Part shown: one piece after another, positions 42,022 to 51,590 of the stretch
Layout: each line of letters starts with the position of its first letter
How positions within the stretch are numbered: the stretch's first letter is position 1
From: Streptomyces katrae
GTDB lineage: Bacteria > Actinomycetota > Actinomycetes > Streptomycetales > Streptomycetaceae
DNA: 64,000 nucleotides
Assembly: GCF_000966975.1 (NCBI RefSeq)
Contig: NZ_JZWV01000003.1
Coordinates: forward strand, 1 to 64,000
Direction: 5' to 3'
Notes under the pieces: generated by a model
The model's input: only the letters and a program-made list of their open reading frames with translations
What the model was told of the DNA's origin: nothing
Databases searched by the model: none
Made by a program: the position numbers and the translations under genes

Positions 42022-42302
42022 TGAGCGAGAACAACGTGACTGAGAAGACCGAGCGCGGCTTCCGCAAGACCCGTGAGGGTCTGGTCGTCAGCGACAAGAT
42101 GGACAAGACCGTCGTCGTCGCCGTCGAGGACCGCGTCAAGCACGCGCTGTACGGCAAGGTCATCCGCCGTACGAACAAGCTCAAGGCTCACGACGAGCAG
42201 AACGCTGCCGGCGTCGGCGACCGCGTCCTCATCATGGAGACGCGTCCGCTGTCGGCGAGCAAGCGCTGGCGCATCGTCGAGATCCTCGAGAAGGCCAAGT
42301 AA
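42021..42302 (+). CDS. rpsQ: 30S ribosomal protein S17
   Basis: 93 residues; OB-fold 16S rRNA-binding protein with [20 protein letters not shown] and the [20 protein letters not shown] signature. Last gene of the S10 block before a hairpin-rich gap. Confidence 0.98.
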   Translation: MSENNVTEKTERGFRKTREGLVVSDKMDKTVVVAVEDRVKHALYGKVIRRTNKLKAHDEQNAAGVGDRVLIMETRPLSASKRWRIVEILEKAK

Positions 42303-42306
42303 TTAG

Positions 42307-42374
42307 TCCGAGGGGCCTTCCCTCGGATTCGTTCCGCCAGGCTCGGCCGGGGCCCTCACGCAGGGCCCCGGCCG
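42307..42374 (+). other. Two hairpins at the S10/spc boundary
   Basis: TCCGAGGG / CCCTCGGA (42307-42327) and the perfect 12-bp CGGCCGGGGCCC / GGGCCCCGGCCG (42344-42374) fill the gap between rpsQ and rplN. Neither has a T tract. They may attenuate or process the long transcript at the classical S10-spc operon boundary. Confidence 0.6.
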
Positions 42375-42402
42375 GGAACCGGCAGACAAACAGGAGATAG
42401 AC

Positions 42403-42771
42403 GTGATCCAGCAGGAGTCGCGGCTTCGCGTCGCCGACAACACTGGTGCCAAGGAGATCCTTTGCATCCGTGTTCTCGGTGGCTCGGGCCGCCGCTACGC
42501 GGGCATCGGTGACGTCATCGTCGCCACCGTCAAGGACGCGATCCCCGGTGGCAACGTGAAGAAGGGTGACGTCGTCAAGGCGGTCATCGTTCGCACCGTC
42601 AAGGAGCGCCGCCGCCAGGACGGCTCGTACATCCGCTTTGACGAGAACGCCGCCGTCATTCTGAAGAACGACGGCGACCCTCGCGGCACCCGCATCTTCG
42701 GCCCCGTCGGCCGTGAGCTGCGCGAGAAGAAGTTCATGAAGATCATCTCGCTCGCGCCGGAGGTGCTGTAA
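42403..42771 (+). CDS. rplN: 50S ribosomal protein L14
   Basis: 122 residues, (M)[20 protein letters not shown] onward. Contacts 16S helix 14 in an inter-subunit bridge. GTG start with AGGAG nine bases upstream. First gene of the spc block. Confidence 0.98.
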   Translation: MIQQESRLRVADNTGAKEILCIRVLGGSGRRYAGIGDVIVATVKDAIPGGNVKKGDVVKAVIVRTVKERRRQDGSYIRFDENAAVILKNDGDPRGTRIFGPVGRELREKKFMKIISLAPEVL

Positions 42772-42773
42772 GC

Positions 42774-43085
42774 ATGAAGATCAAGAAGGGCGACCTGGTC
42801 CAGGTCATCACCGGTAAGGACAAGGGCAAGCAGGGCAAGGTCATCGCGGCCTTCCCGACCGAGTCCCGCGTCCTCGTCGAGGGTGTCAACCGGGTCAAGA
42901 AGCACACCAAGGCTGGGCAGAACCAGGCCGGCGGCATCGTGATCACCGAGGCCCCCGTCCACGTTTCCAACGTCCAGCTGGTCGTGGAGAAGGACGGCAA
43001 GAAGGTCGTCACCCGCGTCGGTTACCGCTTCGACGACGAGGGCAACAAGATCCGCGTTGCCAAGCGCACGGGTGAGGACATCTGA
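42774..43085 (+). CDS. rplX: 50S ribosomal protein L24
   Basis: 103 residues with a KOW motif ([20 protein letters not shown]); an assembly initiator of the large subunit. ATG two bases after rplN; stop overlaps rplE (TGATG). Confidence 0.98.
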   Translation: MKIKKGDLVQVITGKDKGKQGKVIAAFPTESRVLVEGVNRVKKHTKAGQNQAGGIVITEAPVHVSNVQLVVEKDGKKVVTRVGYRFDDEGNKIRVAKRTGEDI

Positions 43086-43636
43086 TGGCTACCACTCCGC
43101 GTCTGAAGACGAAGTACCGCGAGGAGATCGCGGGCAAGATGCGTGAAGAGTTCTCCTACGAGAACGTCATGCAGATTCCCGGCCTCGTCAAGATCGTCGT
43201 GAACATGGGTGTCGGCGACGCCGCCCGTGACTCGAAGCTGATCGACGGCGCCATCCGCGACCTCACCACGATCACCGGTCAGAAGCCGGCCGTCACCAAG
43301 GCCCGCAAGTCCATCGCGCAGTTCAAGCTGCGCGAGGGTCAGCCGATCGGTGCGCACGTCACCCTCCGTGGCGACCGCATGTGGGAGTTCCTGGACCGCA
43401 CCCTGTCGCTCGCGCTGCCGCGCATCCGCGACTTCCGCGGCCTGTCCCCGAAGCAGTTCGACGGCCGTGGCAACTACACCTTCGGTCTCACGGAGCAGGT
43501 CATGTTCCACGAGATCGACCAGGACAAGATCGACCGCGTCCGGGGTATGGACATCACCGTGGTGACCACGGCGACCAACGACGCTGAGGGCCGCGCGCTC
43601 CTCCGTCACCTCGGCTTCCCGTTCAAGGAGGCGTAA
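43085..43636 (+). CDS. rplE: 50S ribosomal protein L5
   Basis: 183 residues; binds 5S rRNA in the central protuberance. Signature [20 protein letters not shown] and [20 protein letters not shown]. Confidence 0.98.
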   Translation: MATTPRLKTKYREEIAGKMREEFSYENVMQIPGLVKIVVNMGVGDAARDSKLIDGAIRDLTTITGQKPAVTKARKSIAQFKLREGQPIGAHVTLRGDRMWEFLDRTLSLALPRIRDFRGLSPKQFDGRGNYTFGLTEQVMFHEIDQDKIDRVRGMDITVVTTATNDAEGRALLRHLGFPFKEA

Positions 43637-43641
43637 GCGAG

Positions 43642-43827
43642 ATGGCGAAGAAGGCTCTCATCGCGAAGGCTGCCCGCAAGCCCAAGTTCGGTGTGCGTGC
43701 GTACACCCGCTGCCAGCGCTGCGGTCGCCCCCACTCCGTGTACCGCAAGTTCGGCCTGTGCCGCGTGTGCCTTCGTGAGATGGCTCACCGTGGCGAGCTG
43801 CCGGGCGTGACCAAGAGCTCCTGGTAA
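43642..43827 (+). CDS. rpsN: 30S ribosomal protein S14, zinc-binding short form
   Basis: 61 residues. CQRCG and CRVC supply the four zinc Cys of the C+ type-Z form (often called rpsZ). Streptomyces usually encode a longer zinc-independent S14 elsewhere under Zur control. A 220-bp structured gap follows. Confidence 0.97.
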   Translation: MAKKALIAKAARKPKFGVRAYTRCQRCGRPHSVYRKFGLCRVCLREMAHRGELPGVTKSSW

Positions 43828-43885
43828 ATCCCTTCACCCTTTGGGTGTTGAGGTTTTCCAGACGCTCTCGGTAAGCATCTGGGTC

Positions 43886-43935
43886 GGTGGAGGCCCAGCC
43901 CCCATGCCGTAGGCTTGTGGGGTTGGGCGTCCACC
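43886..43935 (+). other. Large hairpin between rpsN and rpsH
   Basis: GGTGGAGGCCCAGCCCC (43886-43902) pairs with GGGGTTGGGCGTCCACC (43919-43935): 17 positions with one mismatch and one G-U pair. It sits in a 220-bp gap in the middle of an otherwise tightly packed operon, 113 bases before rpsH. Candidate regulatory RNA, for example an S8 feedback site, or an internal terminator. A smaller CACCC/GGGTG hairpin followed by TTTT lies just after rpsN (43837-43859). Confidence 0.6.
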
Positions 43936-44047
43936 GCCCGTCGACTTACTACGCCGTAGGTCCCCGCGCCGCACCCGTCCCGCCCCTGTGTGGGGAGAGG
44001 GATGGCGCATACAGGAAACCCCGGCGAGAGAGGCCGAAGGCCGATTC

Positions 44048-44446
44048 ATGACCATGACTGACCCGATCGCAGACATGCTGACTCGTCTGCGTAACGCAAA
44101 CTCGGCGTACCACGACTCCGTCGTGATGCCGCACAGCAAGATCAAGTCGCACATCGCGGAAATCCTCAAGCAGGAGGGTTTCATCACCGGCTGGAAGGTC
44201 GAGGACGCCGAGGTCGGTAAGAACCTCGTCCTCGAGCTGAAGTTCGGTCCGAACCGCGAGCGCTCGATCGCCGGCATCAAGCGGATCTCGAAGCCGGGTC
44301 TGCGCGTGTACGCGAAGTCCACCAACCTGCCGAAGGTCCTCGGCGGCCTGGGCGTGGCGATCATCTCCACGTCCCACGGTCTCCTGACCGGCCAGCAGGC
44401 GCAGAAGAAGGGCGTGGGTGGGGAAGTCCTCGCCTACGTCTGGTAG
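44048..44446 (+). CDS. rpsH: 30S ribosomal protein S8
   Basis: 132 residues, [20 protein letters not shown] onward, with the C-terminal [20 protein letters not shown]. In E. coli S8 represses the spc operon. ATG 44048 is the conserved start; an upstream open frame to 43988 is leader. Confidence 0.97.
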   Translation: MTMTDPIADMLTRLRNANSAYHDSVVMPHSKIKSHIAEILKQEGFITGWKVEDAEVGKNLVLELKFGPNRERSIAGIKRISKPGLRVYAKSTNLPKVLGGLGVAIISTSHGLLTGQQAQKKGVGGEVLAYVW

Positions 44447-44466
44447 TCGGGAACGGAGGAATAGCT

Positions 44467-45006
44467 ATGTCTCGTATCGGCAAGCTCCCCATCCCGGTTC
44501 CCGCCGGCGTGGACGTCACCATCGATGGCCGCACGGTCACCGTCAAGGGCTCCAAGGGCTCCCTGACGCACACCGTCGCCGCCCCCATCGAGATCGTTAA
44601 GGGCGAGGACGGCGTTCTGAACGTCACCCGTCCGAACGACGAGCGTCAGAACAAGGCCCTCCACGGCCTGTCCCGCACGCTGGTGGCCAACATGATCACC
44701 GGTGTGACCACGGGATACACCAAGGCGCTCGAGATCAGCGGTGTCGGTTACCGCGTTGCCGCGAAGGGCTCCGACCTGGAGTTCCAGCTCGGCTACAGCC
44801 ACCCGATCCTGGTGGAGGCGCCCGAGGGCATCTCCTTCAAGGTCGAGTCTCCGACCAAGTTCTCGGTCGAGGGCATCGACAAGCAGAAGGTCGGCGAGGT
44901 CGCGGCGAACATCCGCAAGCTGCGGAAGCCCGACCCGTACAAGGCCAAGGGCGTCAAGTACGCCGGCGAGGTCATCCGCCGCAAGGTCGGAAAGGCTGGT
45001 AAGTAA
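44467..45006 (+). CDS. rplF: 50S ribosomal protein L6
   Basis: 179 residues, [20 protein letters not shown] onward, with the C-terminal [20 protein letters not shown]. Sits near the factor-binding site. CGGAGGA precedes the ATG. Confidence 0.98.
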   Translation: MSRIGKLPIPVPAGVDVTIDGRTVTVKGSKGSLTHTVAAPIEIVKGEDGVLNVTRPNDERQNKALHGLSRTLVANMITGVTTGYTKALEISGVGYRVAAKGSDLEFQLGYSHPILVEAPEGISFKVESPTKFSVEGIDKQKVGEVAANIRKLRKPDPYKAKGVKYAGEVIRRKVGKAGK

Positions 45007-45010
45007 AGCC

Positions 45011-45394
45011 ATGGCATACGGTGTGAAGATCGCCAAGGGCGACGCTTACAAGCGCGCTGCGAAGGCGCGCCGCCACATCCGCATCCGCAAGAACGTGTCG
45101 GGTACGGCGGAGCGTCCGCGCCTCGTCGTGACGCGTTCGAACCGCAACATCGTTGCCCAGGTCATCGACGACCTCAAGGGTCACACCCTTGCGTCCGCGT
45201 CGACCCTGGACACGTCGATCCGCGGTGGCGAGGGTGACAAGTCCGCGCAGGCCAAGCAGGTCGGCGCCCTGGTCGCCGAGCGCGCCAAGGCCGCCGGCGT
45301 CGAGGCCGTCGTGTTCGACCGCGGTGGCAACCGCTACGCCGGGCGCATTGCCGCTCTGGCTGACGCCGCCCGCGAAGCCGGGCTGAAGTTCTAA
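45011..45394 (+). CDS. rplR: 50S ribosomal protein L18
   Basis: 127 residues; binds 5S rRNA with L5. Conserved [20 protein letters not shown] start and [20 protein letters not shown] near the end. ATG five bases after the rplF stop; the longer open frame in rplF is a shadow. Confidence 0.97.
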   Translation: MAYGVKIAKGDAYKRAAKARRHIRIRKNVSGTAERPRLVVTRSNRNIVAQVIDDLKGHTLASASTLDTSIRGGEGDKSAQAKQVGALVAERAKAAGVEAVVFDRGGNRYAGRIAALADAAREAGLKF

Positions 45395-45439
45395 GCCCCG
45401 GTTCCGGGACTCACGGACGTAACAGAGAGAGGTAATCCA

Positions 45440-46042
45440 ATGGCTGGACCCCAGCGCCGCGGCAGCGGTGCCGGTGGCGGCGAGCGGCGGGACCGGAAGG
45501 GTCGCGACGGTGGCGCTGCCGCCGAGAAGACCGCTTACGTTGAGCGCGTTGTCGCGATCAACCGCGTCGCCAAGGTTGTCAAGGGTGGTCGTCGCTTCAG
45601 CTTCACCGCGCTCGTCGTGGTGGGTGACGGTGACGGCACCGTAGGTGTCGGTTACGGCAAGGCCAAGGAAGTTCCCGCGGCCATCGCCAAGGGCGTCGAG
45701 GAAGCCAAGAAGAACTTCTTCAAGGTTCCCCGCATCCAGGGCACCATCCCGCACCCGATCCAGGGCGAGAAGGCGGCCGGCGTTGTCCTGCTGAAGCCTG
45801 CTTCCCCCGGTACCGGTGTTATCGCCGGTGGCCCGGTGCGCGCCGTTCTGGAGTGCGCCGGCGTTCACGACATCCTGTCGAAGTCGCTCGGCTCCGACAA
45901 CGCGATCAACATCGTGCACGCGACCGTGGAGGCCCTCAAGGGCCTGCAGCGTCCCGAGGAGATCGCGGCTCGCCGTGGTCTGCCGCTCGAGGACGTCGCC
46001 CCCGCGGCTCTGCTCCGTGCGCGTGCAGGGGCGGGTGTGTGA
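45440..46042 (+). CDS. rpsE: 30S ribosomal protein S5
   Basis: 200 residues; part of the mRNA entry site and important for decoding accuracy. [20 protein letters not shown] and [20 protein letters not shown] type motifs are present. Gly/Arg-rich N-terminus. Stop overlaps rpmD (TGATG). Confidence 0.98.
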   Translation: MAGPQRRGSGAGGGERRDRKGRDGGAAAEKTAYVERVVAINRVAKVVKGGRRFSFTALVVVGDGDGTVGVGYGKAKEVPAAIAKGVEEAKKNFFKVPRIQGTIPHPIQGEKAAGVVLLKPASPGTGVIAGGPVRAVLECAGVHDILSKSLGSDNAINIVHATVEALKGLQRPEEIAARRGLPLEDVAPAALLRARAGAGV

Positions 46043-46224
46043 TGGCTCGCCTCAAGATCACGCAGACGAAGTCGTACATCGGCAGCAAGCAGAACCACCG
46101 CGACACCCTGCGTTCGCTCGGGCTCAAGCGCCTGAACGACGTGGTCGTCAAGGAGGACCGCCCCGAGTTCCGCGGCATGGTGCACACCGTCCGCCACCTC
46201 GTGACGGTTGAGGAGGTTGACTAA
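46042..46224 (+). CDS. rpmD: 50S ribosomal protein L30
   Basis: 60 residues, [20 protein letters not shown] onward. Start overlaps the rpsE stop. A GAGGAGG in its last codons serves as the rplO Shine-Dalgarno. Confidence 0.97.
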   Translation: MARLKITQTKSYIGSKQNHRDTLRSLGLKRLNDVVVKEDRPEFRGMVHTVRHLVTVEEVD

Positions 46225-46226
46225 TC

Positions 46227-46682
46227 ATGGCTGAGAACAGCCCGCTGAAGGCCCACAACCTCCGTCCCGCCCCCGGTGCCAAGACCGCGAAGACCCGTGT
46301 GGGTCGCGGTGAGGCGTCGAAGGGTAAGACGGCTGGTCGTGGTACGAAGGGTACGAAGGCCCGCTACCAGGTTCCGCAGCGCTTCGAGGGTGGGCAGATG
46401 CCCCTCCACATGCGTCTGCCGAAGCTGAAGGGCTTCAAGAACCCGTTCCGCACCGAGTTCCAGGTTGTCAACCTGGACAAGCTCGGTGCCCTCTACCCCG
46501 AGGGTGGAGAGGTCACGGTGGCCGACCTGGTCGCCAAGGGCGCGGTTCGCAAGAACAGCCTCGTCAAGGTCCTGGGCCAGGGCGAGATCTCCGTGGCGCT
46601 GACGGTTTCGGTTGACGCCGTTTCCGCCTCCGCCAAGGAGAAGATTGCCGCCGCCGGCGGTTCCGTGACCGAGCTCGTCTAA
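46227..46682 (+). CDS. rplO: 50S ribosomal protein L15
   Basis: 151 residues. The Gly/Lys-rich N-terminal extension ([20 protein letters not shown]) and the globular domain are typical. Last ribosomal gene before a terminator and secY. Confidence 0.98.
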   Translation: MAENSPLKAHNLRPAPGAKTAKTRVGRGEASKGKTAGRGTKGTKARYQVPQRFEGGQMPLHMRLPKLKGFKNPFRTEFQVVNLDKLGALYPEGGEVTVADLVAKGAVRKNSLVKVLGQGEISVALTVSVDAVSASAKEKIAAAGGSVTELV

Positions 46683-46713
46683 GACGAACTCTGTGACAAA
46701 TAGCTAAAACCCG

Positions 46714-46747
46714 ACCGGGGATGCCTCACATATGGGGCATCCCCGGT
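46714..46747 (+). terminator. Terminator between rplO and secY
   Basis: A perfect 12-bp stem ACCGGGGATGCC / GGCATCCCCGGT with a ten-base loop, 31 bp after rplO. A possible secY promoter follows (TTCCAC 46754-46759, TAAGGT 46778-46783, 18-bp spacer). Confidence 0.75.
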
Positions 46748-46866
46748 TGGTCGTTCCACGGGGGGCGCAGTCGCCGGTAAGGTGGCCTGCACCTTTGCTT
46801 GTACGTAATCGTCGATCCTCAGACCGTCACCTCTGACGCAGTAGCGCGGGGGTCGCAGGAGGCACC

Positions 46867-48180
46867 GTGCTCACCGCGTTCGCCCGGGCGTTCAAGACGC
46901 CCGACCTGCGCAAGAAGCTGCTCTTCACGCTCGGCATCATCGTGCTGTATCGGCTCGGGTCCCACATCCCGGTACCCGGCGTGAGCTACAAGAACGTTCA
47001 GATCTGTGTGGACCAGATGGGGAGCAGCAACAGCCTCTTCGGTCTGGTCAACATGTTCAGCGGCGGCGCGCTGCTGCAGATCACGATCTTCGCGCTCGGC
47101 ATCATGCCGTACATCACCGCGAGCATCATCCTGCAGCTGCTGACCGTGGTCATTCCGAAGCTGGAGAACCTCAAGAAAGAGGGACAGGCCGGCACCTCGA
47201 AGATCACTCAGTACACGCGCTATCTGACGGTCGCGCTCGCGATCCTCCAGGGCACCGGCCTCGTCGCCACCGCGCGTACCGGCGCCCTGTTCGGCAGCTG
47301 CCCGGTCGCTCGCGAGATCGTCCCGGACCGCTCGATCTTCACCACCATCACGATGGTGATCACCATGACCGCCGGTACCTGCATCGTCATGTGGCTCGGC
47401 GAGCTCATCACCGACCGCGGCATCGGCAACGGCATGTCGATCCTGATGTTCATCTCGATCGCGGCCGGCTTCGTCTCCGCCCTGTGGACGATCAAGCTCC
47501 AGGGCAAGATCGCTGGTGGCTGGGTGGAGTTCGCCGTCGTCATCCTCGTCGGTCTCGCGATGGTGGCCCTGGTGGTCTTCGTGGAGCAGGCCCAGCGCAG
47601 GATCCCCGTCCAGTACGCGAAGCGCATGATCGGGCGCCGCGCCTACGGGGGCACGTCCACCTACATCCCGCTCAAGGTGAACCAGGCCGGTGTCATCCCG
47701 GTCATCTTCGCCTCGTCGCTGCTGTACATCCCGGCCCTGATCGTGCAGTTCAGCGGCTCGACCGCCGGCTGGGCGACCTGGATCCAGAAGCACTTCGTCA
47801 AGGGCGACCACCCGTACTACATCGCCGCCTACTTCCTCCTGATCGTCTTCTTCGCGTTCTTCTACGTGGCGATCTCGTTCAACCCCGAGGAAGTTGCCGA
47901 CAACATGAAGAAGTATGGTGGGTTCATCCCGGGCATCCGCGCCGGCCGGCCTACCGCTGAGTACCTGAGCTACGTACTCAACCGGATCACCTGGCCGGGG
48001 TCGCTGTACCTGGGTCTCATCGCTCTAGTGCCGACAATGGCGTTGGCCGGCTTCGGAGCGAACCAGAACTTCCCGTTCGGCGGGACGAGCATCCTGATCA
48101 TCGTGGGTGTGGGTCTGGAAACCGTGAAGCAGATCGAGAGCCAGCTCCAGCAGCGCAACTACGAAGGGTTCCTCCGCTGA
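46867..48180 (+). CDS. secY: Preprotein translocase subunit SecY
   Basis: 437 residues, ten membrane helices, the protein-conducting channel. Conserved segments: GIIVLYRLGSHIPVPGVSYK, ALGIMPYITASIILQLLTVV and RITWPGSLYLGLIALVPTMA. GTG start with AGGAGG. The stop overlaps adk (TGATG). Confidence 0.98.
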   Translation: MLTAFARAFKTPDLRKKLLFTLGIIVLYRLGSHIPVPGVSYKNVQICVDQMGSSNSLFGLVNMFSGGALLQITIFALGIMPYITASIILQLLTVVIPKLENLKKEGQAGTSKITQYTRYLTVALAILQGTGLVATARTGALFGSCPVAREIVPDRSIFTTITMVITMTAGTCIVMWLGELITDRGIGNGMSILMFISIAAGFVSALWTIKLQGKIAGGWVEFAVVILVGLAMVALVVFVEQAQRRIPVQYAKRMIGRRAYGGTSTYIPLKVNQAGVIPVIFASSLLYIPALIVQFSGSTAGWATWIQKHFVKGDHPYYIAAYFLLIVFFAFFYVAISFNPEEVADNMKKYGGFIPGIRAGRPTAEYLSYVLNRITWPGSLYLGLIALVPTMALAGFGANQNFPFGGTSILIIVGVGLETVKQIESQLQQRNYEGFLR

Positions 48181-48827
48181 TGCGAATCGTCCTCGTCGGA
48201 CCCCCCGGGGCGGGCAAGGGAACGCAGGCCGCGTTCCTCGCCAAGAACCTGTCGATCCCGCACATCTCCACGGGCGACCTCTTCCGCGCCAACATCAGCC
48301 AGGGCACCGAGCTGGGCGTGCGGGCGAAGGCGTTCATGGACGCCGGTGAGCTCGTGCCGGACGAGATCACCATCGGTATGGCCAAGGACCGCATGGAGCA
48401 GCCGGACGCCGCGGGCGGCTTCCTGCTCGACGGCTTCCCGCGCAACGTCGCCCAGGCCGAGGCCCTGGACGAGATGCTGACCGGTGCCGGCATGAAGCTG
48501 GACGCCGTCCTCGACCTGGAGGTCGAGGAGGACGAGGTCGTCAAGCGCATCGCCGGCCGCCGGATCTGCCGCCGGGACTCCGCGCACGTCTTCCACGTGA
48601 TCTACGCGGCGCCGAAGGTGGAGGGCGTCTGCGACAAGTGCGAGGGCGAGCTCTACCAGCGCGACGACGACTCCGAGGCCACGGTCCGCAACCGGCTGGA
48701 GGTCTACCACACGCAGACCGAGCCGATCATCGACTACTACAAGTCGCAGGGTCTGCTGGTGACCATCTCCGCCCTCGGTGAGGTGCACGAGATCACCAAG
48801 CGGGCGATGGACGCCCTGAAGAAGTAG
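48180..48827 (+). CDS. adk: Adenylate kinase
   Basis: 215 residues; ATP + AMP = 2 ADP. P-loop GPPGAGKGT near residue 7, AMP-binding FLLDGFPRN, and a LID with RRICRRD and CDKC: three Cys plus a probable Asp as zinc ligands, as in Gram-positive enzymes. Coupled to secY by a TGATG overlap. Confidence 0.98.
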   Translation: MRIVLVGPPGAGKGTQAAFLAKNLSIPHISTGDLFRANISQGTELGVRAKAFMDAGELVPDEITIGMAKDRMEQPDAAGGFLLDGFPRNVAQAEALDEMLTGAGMKLDAVLDLEVEEDEVVKRIAGRRICRRDSAHVFHVIYAAPKVEGVCDKCEGELYQRDDDSEATVRNRLEVYHTQTEPIIDYYKSQGLLVTISALGEVHEITKRAMDALKK

Positions 48828-48847
48828 TCACCCCCTGTTCTGCCGGT

Positions 48848-48880
48848 ACGGCCGCGGTGTCCCAGCGACACCGCGGCCGT
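48848..48880 (+). terminator. Terminator after adk
   Basis: A perfect 14-bp stem ACGGCCGCGGTGTC / GACACCGCGGCCGT with loop CCAGC. GATAAT at 48911-48916 may be the -10 box of a map promoter. Confidence 0.75.
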
Positions 48881-48995
48881 CTGCATGACACGGTTGTGAC
48901 GGCAGCAACCGATAATTGAGCAACGACAGCGGAGAGCAACCACCTCCGCGAGAGCGGCGGCGGTTTAGCCGCAAAGACTGGGAAGGTCCGTTTTC

Positions 48996-49847
48996 ATGGT
49001 TCAGCTGAAGACCCCCGAGCAGATCGCGAAGATGCGCGAGGCAGGGCTGGTCGTCGCCGCGATCCACGCGGCGACCCGTGAGGCGGCCGTGCCGGGCGCC
49101 ACGACCCGGGACCTGGACATGGTGGCCCGCAAGGTCATCGCGGACGCCGGGGCGAAGTCGAACTTCCTCGGCTACGGCGGGTTCCCCGCGACCATCTGCA
49201 CCTCGGTGAACGAGGTCGTCGTCCACGGCATCCCGGACGACAAGACGGTCCTCAAGGACGGCGACATCATCTCCATCGACGCCGGCGCCATCGTCGACGG
49301 CTGGCACGGGGACGCCGCCTACACGGCCTTCGTGGGCACCGGTCACGCTCCGGAGCTGGTCGAGCTCTCCCGGGTGACCGAGGAGTCGATGTGGGCCGGC
49401 ATCGCGGCCATGAAGGCGGGCAACCGCCTCGTGGACATCTCGAAGGCGATCGAGGGCTACATCAAGCGCCAGCCCCGCCCGTCCACCGGTGAGCACAGCC
49501 TCGGCAGGTTCGGGATCATCGAGGACTACGGCGGCCACGGCATCGGCACCGAGATGCACATGGACCCGCACCTGCTGAACTACGTCTCGCGCAAGCGGGG
49601 CAAGGGCGTCAAGCTGGTCCCCGGGCTCTGCCTGGCGATCGAGCCGATGGTCTCCCTGGGCACCGCCCAGACGGAGGTACTCGCCGACGACTGGACGGTC
49701 ATCACCACGGACGGCACCTGGTCCTCGCACTGGGAGCACTCGGTGGCCCTCACCGAGGCCGGTCCGATCGTCCTGACCAGCCCGGACTGCGGCAAGGCGA
49801 AGCTGGCGGAGTACGGCGTCACCACGGCGCCGGACCCCCTCGGCTGA
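48996..49847 (+). CDS. map: Methionine aminopeptidase, type I
   Basis: 283 residues; removes the initiator Met co-translationally. Metal ligands appear in SIDAGAIVDGWHGDAA (two Asp), GGHGIGTEMH (His), AIEPMVSLG (Glu) and SSHWEHSVALTE (Glu). ATG with GGGAAGG upstream. Confidence 0.97.
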   Translation: MVQLKTPEQIAKMREAGLVVAAIHAATREAAVPGATTRDLDMVARKVIADAGAKSNFLGYGGFPATICTSVNEVVVHGIPDDKTVLKDGDIISIDAGAIVDGWHGDAAYTAFVGTGHAPELVELSRVTEESMWAGIAAMKAGNRLVDISKAIEGYIKRQPRPSTGEHSLGRFGIIEDYGGHGIGTEMHMDPHLLNYVSRKRGKGVKLVPGLCLAIEPMVSLGTAQTEVLADDWTVITTDGTWSSHWEHSVALTEAGPIVLTSPDCGKAKLAEYGVTTAPDPLG

Positions 49848-49944
49848 TCCGGGACCCCCTCGGGCAGCCGTCGGTTAATGATCTAGACTCTGGGGCAAAC
49901 TTTCCGGATTCGTCTTTCTGGGTGCCCTGACGTAGACTGACTCG

Positions 49945-49978
49945 TCGGCTTACGTGCATTCGCATGTCCGTGAGCCGA
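49945..49978 (+). promoter_or_regulatory. infA leader hairpin and nearby -10-like boxes
   Basis: TCGGCTTACG pairs with CGTGAGCCGA (one G-U pair) just upstream of infA. Two TAGACT boxes (49884-49889 and 49933-49938) may be -10 elements of infA promoters; no clear -35 boxes are seen. Confidence 0.4.
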
Positions 49979-50006
49979 TCAAGGTAGCCGATTCGAAAGG
50001 CGAAGC

Positions 50007-50228
50007 GTGGCCAAGAAGCAAGGTGCCATCGAGATCGAGGGCACCGTGATCGAGTCCCTCCCGAACGCCATGTTCAAGGTGGAACTCCAGAACGGTCACA
50101 AGGTCCTCGCGCACATCAGCGGCAAGATGCGCATGCACTACATCCGCATCCTTCCTGATGACCGGGTCGTTGTGGAGCTGTCTCCCTACGACCTGACGCG
50201 TGGCCGGATCGTCTACCGATACAAGTAG
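50007..50228 (+). CDS. infA: Translation initiation factor IF-1
   Basis: 73 residues, (M)[20 protein letters not shown] onward; OB-fold protein that blocks the A site during initiation. GTG with GAAAGG upstream. Followed by rpmJ. Confidence 0.98.
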   Translation: MAKKQGAIEIEGTVIESLPNAMFKVELQNGHKVLAHISGKMRMHYIRILPDDRVVVELSPYDLTRGRIVYRYK

Positions 50229-50290
50229 ATCTTGCCCCCGCACCCCGCTCCGGCGCGGGTGGTGGCACTGACCCGGAGAACCTCACCAAC

Positions 50291-50404
50291 ATGAAGGTCA
50301 AGCCGAGCGTCAAGAAGATCTGCGACAAGTGCAAGGTGATCCGCCGTCACGGCCGGGTCATGGTCATCTGCGACAACCTGCGCCACAAGCAGCGCCAGGG
50401 CTGA
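50291..50404 (+). CDS. rpmJ: 50S ribosomal protein L36, zinc-binding form
   Basis: 37 residues beginning [20 protein letters not shown]. Zinc ligands C11, C14, C27 and H32 are all present (C+ form). CGGAGAA lies about ten bases before the ATG. Between infA and rpsM, as in most bacteria. Confidence 0.97.
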   Translation: MKVKPSVKKICDKCKVIRRHGRVMVICDNLRHKQRQG

Positions 50405-50601
50405 CGCACGCCGACCGACCTGCCTTAACGCAGTTCTTCGCGCGACGTAAGAAAACGTACATAAGCAGAACCCGCCCAGCCCCCAGGGGCCGGCGGTACC
50501 TCCGGCGGGGGCCGGGGACCCGGACGTACCACCACCCATACGGGTGGTCGGCGGTCGGGAGCGGTTCTGTTGCAGACCCCCGAACACACAGGAGCCATTG
50601 A
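50405..50601 (+). other. rpmJ-rpsM spacer with hairpins
   Basis: No gene. The clearest structure is ACCACCC-ATAC-GGGTGGT at 50531-50548; G/C-rich inverted segments precede it. Could be an internal leader for rpsM-rpsK-rpoA-rplQ, which S4 controls in E. coli. Confidence 0.45.
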
Positions 50602-50982
50602 ATGGCACGCGTTTCCGGTGTTGACATCCCGCGCGAAAAGCGTGTGGAGATCGCACTCACCTACGTCTTCGGTATCGGGCGCACCCGGTCCAAGGAGATC
50701 CTCGCCTCCACCGGCGTGAACCCGAACACCCGCGTTCGTGACCTGGCCGAAGAGGACCTCGTCAAGATCCGCGAGTACGTGGACGCCAACCTCCGTACCG
50801 AGGGTGACCTCCGCCGCGAGATCCAGGGCGACATCCGCCGCAAGATCGAGATCCAGTGCTACCAGGGCATCCGCCACCGTCGTGGCCTGCCCGTGCACGG
50901 TCAGCGCACCAGCACGAACGCGCGTACCCGCAAGGGCCCGCGTCGCGCGATCGCCGGCAAGAAGAAGCCGGGCAAGAAGTAG
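50602..50982 (+). CDS. rpsM: 30S ribosomal protein S13
   Basis: 126 residues, [20 protein letters not shown] onward, with the C-terminal [20 protein letters not shown]. Contacts P-site tRNA and the inter-subunit bridge. Confidence 0.98.
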   Translation: MARVSGVDIPREKRVEIALTYVFGIGRTRSKEILASTGVNPNTRVRDLAEEDLVKIREYVDANLRTEGDLRREIQGDIRRKIEIQCYQGIRHRRGLPVHGQRTSTNARTRKGPRRAIAGKKKPGKK

Positions 50983-51036
50983 TCCTGTTCAGCGGTCTTG
51001 CGCTGTAGGACCGACCACCTCCCGTAGGAGTAAGAG

Positions 51037-51441
51037 ATGCCCCCCAAGGGTCGTCAGGGCGCTGCCAAGAAGGTGCGCCGCAAGGAAAAGAAGAACGTCG
51101 CTCACGGGCACGCCCACATCAAGAGCACGTTCAACAACACGATCGTCTCGATCACGGACCCGTCCGGCAACGTGATCTCCTGGGCCTCCGCCGGCCACGT
51201 CGGCTTCAAGGGCTCGCGCAAGTCCACCCCCTTCGCCGCGCAGATGGCCGCCGAGTCGGCCGCCCGCCGCGCGCAGGAGCACGGCATGCGCAAGGTCGAC
51301 GTCTTCGTCAAGGGTCCCGGCTCCGGCCGTGAGACCGCGATCCGCTCCCTCCAGGCCACCGGCCTCGAGGTCGGCTCGATCCAGGACGTCACCCCCACCC
51401 CGCACAACGGCTGCCGCCCGCCGAAGCGCCGCCGCGTCTGA
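51037..51441 (+). CDS. rpsK: 30S ribosomal protein S11
   Basis: 134 residues; platform protein near the E-site. Conserved [20 protein letters not shown] and the C-terminal [16 protein letters not shown]. Confidence 0.98.
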   Translation: MPPKGRQGAAKKVRRKEKKNVAHGHAHIKSTFNNTIVSITDPSGNVISWASAGHVGFKGSRKSTPFAAQMAAESAARRAQEHGMRKVDVFVKGPGSGRETAIRSLQATGLEVGSIQDVTPTPHNGCRPPKRRRV

Positions 51442-51475
51442 CGCAGCGGACGCACCTGTGCGTTCTTGAGTGTCC

Positions 51476-51509
51476 GGGCGGTGCGCCCCCTCCGGGGGAC
51501 GTACCGCCC
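51476..51509 (+). other. Hairpin between rpsK and rpoA
   Basis: GGGCGGT and ACCGCCC arms with an inner CCCCC / GGGGG helix in the 149-bp gap. No T tract; may reduce or time transcription into rpoA. Confidence 0.5.
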
Positions 51510-51590
51510 GTACCCTTGTAAGTCCGCGGCCCCTCCGGGCCGCACCTGTCGGGCGTCAAATAGTGGGCGTCCACGACTGAAGGAACAGAC

